Shown in pieces: positions 5,322-6,089 of a stretch of 6,089 nt of DNA. The first letter of the stretch is position 1, and every line of letters begins with the position of its first letter. Position numbers and translations under genes: made by a program. The notes under the pieces are model-generated. The model ran no database searches. It was not told where the DNA came from and worked only from the letters and a program-made list of their open reading frames with translations. The stretch is taken from positions 1 to 6,089 of the forward strand of contig CANETR010000142.1 of NCBI GenBank assembly GCA_947441325.1, written 5' to 3'. This stretch comes from Saprospiraceae bacterium. GTDB taxonomy: Bacteria; Bacteroidota; Bacteroidia; Chitinophagales; Saprospiraceae.

Positions 5322-6089
5322 ATGGCTGATATCACAATTACAGAAAAAGAACTTCATGTTCACGGCGAAGACCATGGACACGAACATGGTCATGGACACG
5401 ACGATCACGACCACGGCGATAAATACCAATCGTCTTTTATAGACAGGTTTCTGTTTAGTTTAGATCACAAAACAATATCTAAGCAGTTTTTGATTACTGG
5501 TATGTTTTGGGCAATTATAGGTGCAGGAATGTCTGTTATATTCCGTTTGCAACTTGGTTTTCCAGATGCAGATATTTCTTGGTTACAGCCACTTCTTGGC
5601 GGATGGATTGACATAGACCCATCCACTGGTAAAGGTACTTTGAGCCCAGATTTTTACTATGCTTTGGTAACAATGCACGGTACTATACTTGTATTTTTTG
5701 TTTTGACAGCTGGTTTATCCGGTACTTTTTCAAACCTTTTGATTCCACTACAGATTGGAGCAAGAGATATGGCATCACCTTTACTAAATATGATGTCATA
5801 TTGGTTTTTCTTTTTGTCAGGTATGATTTTGTTCATATCATTATTCTTAAATACTGGTCCTTTCTCTGGTGGTTGGACAGGATATCCGCCACTAAGTGCC
5901 TTACCGCAAGCATCTGATGGATCTAAAGGTGGTATGACACTTTGGTTGTTAAGCTTGGTATTCTTTGTTGTTTCAGTATTATTAGGCGGTATTAATTATA
6001 TCACTACTGTATTGAACATGAGAACAAAGGGTATGACGATGTTCCGTATGCCACTTACAATATGGGCATTCTTGGTAACAGCAATCCTA
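5322..6089 (+). CDS. coxA: CoxA, cytochrome c oxidase subunit I (3' end missing), with a His-rich N-terminus
   Basis: First 256 codons of the catalytic haem-copper subunit of aa3 oxidase; the frame is open at the window end, and full-length relatives exceed 500 residues. The start at 5322 is the first ATG after an in-frame TAA at 5307. Residues 12-31 hold 9 His (GHEHGHGHDDHDHG), then the family region begins near FIDRFLFSLDHKTI (39-52). Helices are about 56-77, 112-135, 155-177, 206-226 and 242 onward. His119 in TMHGTILVFF is the expected haem a ligand of helix II. Asn138, Asp149 (in IGARDMASP) and Asn156 match the D-channel entrance in spacing, and GGWTGYPPLS (183-192) and INYITTVLNMRTKGMTMFRMP (a family hallmark near 225-244) fit subunit I. 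CuB and haem a3 ligands lie beyond the window. It follows coxB by 76 bases. Confidence 0.97.
   Translation, partial: MADITITEKELHVHGEDHGHEHGHGHDDHDHGDKYQSSFIDRFLFSLDHKTISKQFLITGMFWAIIGAGMSVIFRLQLGFPDADISWLQPLLGGWIDIDPSTGKGTLSPDFYYALVTMHGTILVFFVLTAGLSGTFSNLLIPLQIGARDMASPLLNMMSYWFFFLSGMILFISLFLNTGPFSGGWTGYPPLSALPQASDGSKGGMTLWLLSLVFFVVSVLLGGINYITTVLNMRTKGMTMFRMPLTIWAFLVTAIL

Noticed and set aside
5763..5800. Substitutions in the CoxA D-channel region (Arg148, Ser152, Leu154, Met157 instead of the Pro, Phe, Arg, Asn seen in Paracoccus)
   Set aside because: The functional Asn138, Asp149 and Asn156 are kept with correct spacing, and this variant resembles Bacteroidota CoxA as I recall it, so it is lineage variation.

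Overview
The window is a stretch of an aerobic respiratory-chain operon, all on the + strand. It encodes the second half of Alternative Complex III (ACIII, a quinol:electron-acceptor oxidoreductase unrelated to cytochrome bc1) followed by the first two subunits of an aa3-type cytochrome c oxidase. The order actC(3' part)-actD-actE-actF-coxB-coxA(5' part) is the arrangement typical of Bacteroidota. That placement is also supported by AT-rich DNA, A-rich leaders without clear Shine-Dalgarno sites, and a TAnnTTTG-type promoter upstream of coxB. I cannot place the organism below phylum.

Layout: 1-639 is the C-terminal part of ActC, an NrfD-like quinone-site membrane protein. 687-1217 is ActD, with two membrane helices (DUF3341 family). 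1237-2016 is ActE, a mono-haem cytochrome c lipoprotein. 2080-3753 is ActF, the second NrfD-like membrane subunit. 3754-3874 is the largest gap (121 bases); it holds three copies of an 8-base inverted-repeat motif and a promoter-like sequence. 3875-5245 is CoxB (CuA subunit II). 5322-6089 is the first 256 codons of CoxA (subunit I), cut by the window edge. No gap exceeds 300 bases, and I see no RNA genes, mobile elements or CRISPR arrays.

How the genes work together: quinol is oxidised by the ACIII membrane and iron-sulfur part (ActB/ActC, mostly off the left edge). Electrons pass through ACIII haems, including that of ActE, and then to CuA in CoxB and the haem a/a3-CuB centre in CoxA, where oxygen is reduced. 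ACIII and aa3 oxidase are known to form a supercomplex in Flavobacterium johnsoniae.

The core enzymes look ordinary and intact. The unusual part is low-complexity appendages on several subunits. ActF carries a roughly 137-residue insert with 32 histidines between its last two membrane helices. CoxA has a His-rich N-terminus. CoxB has a Lys/Ala/Glu-rich C-terminal extension of about 110 residues, and ActE a Lys-rich tail. By topology reasoning the ActF insert is periplasmic while the CoxA tail is cytoplasmic. I see no wholly new system here; the appendages and the repeat-bearing actF-coxB gap are the points worth a second look.
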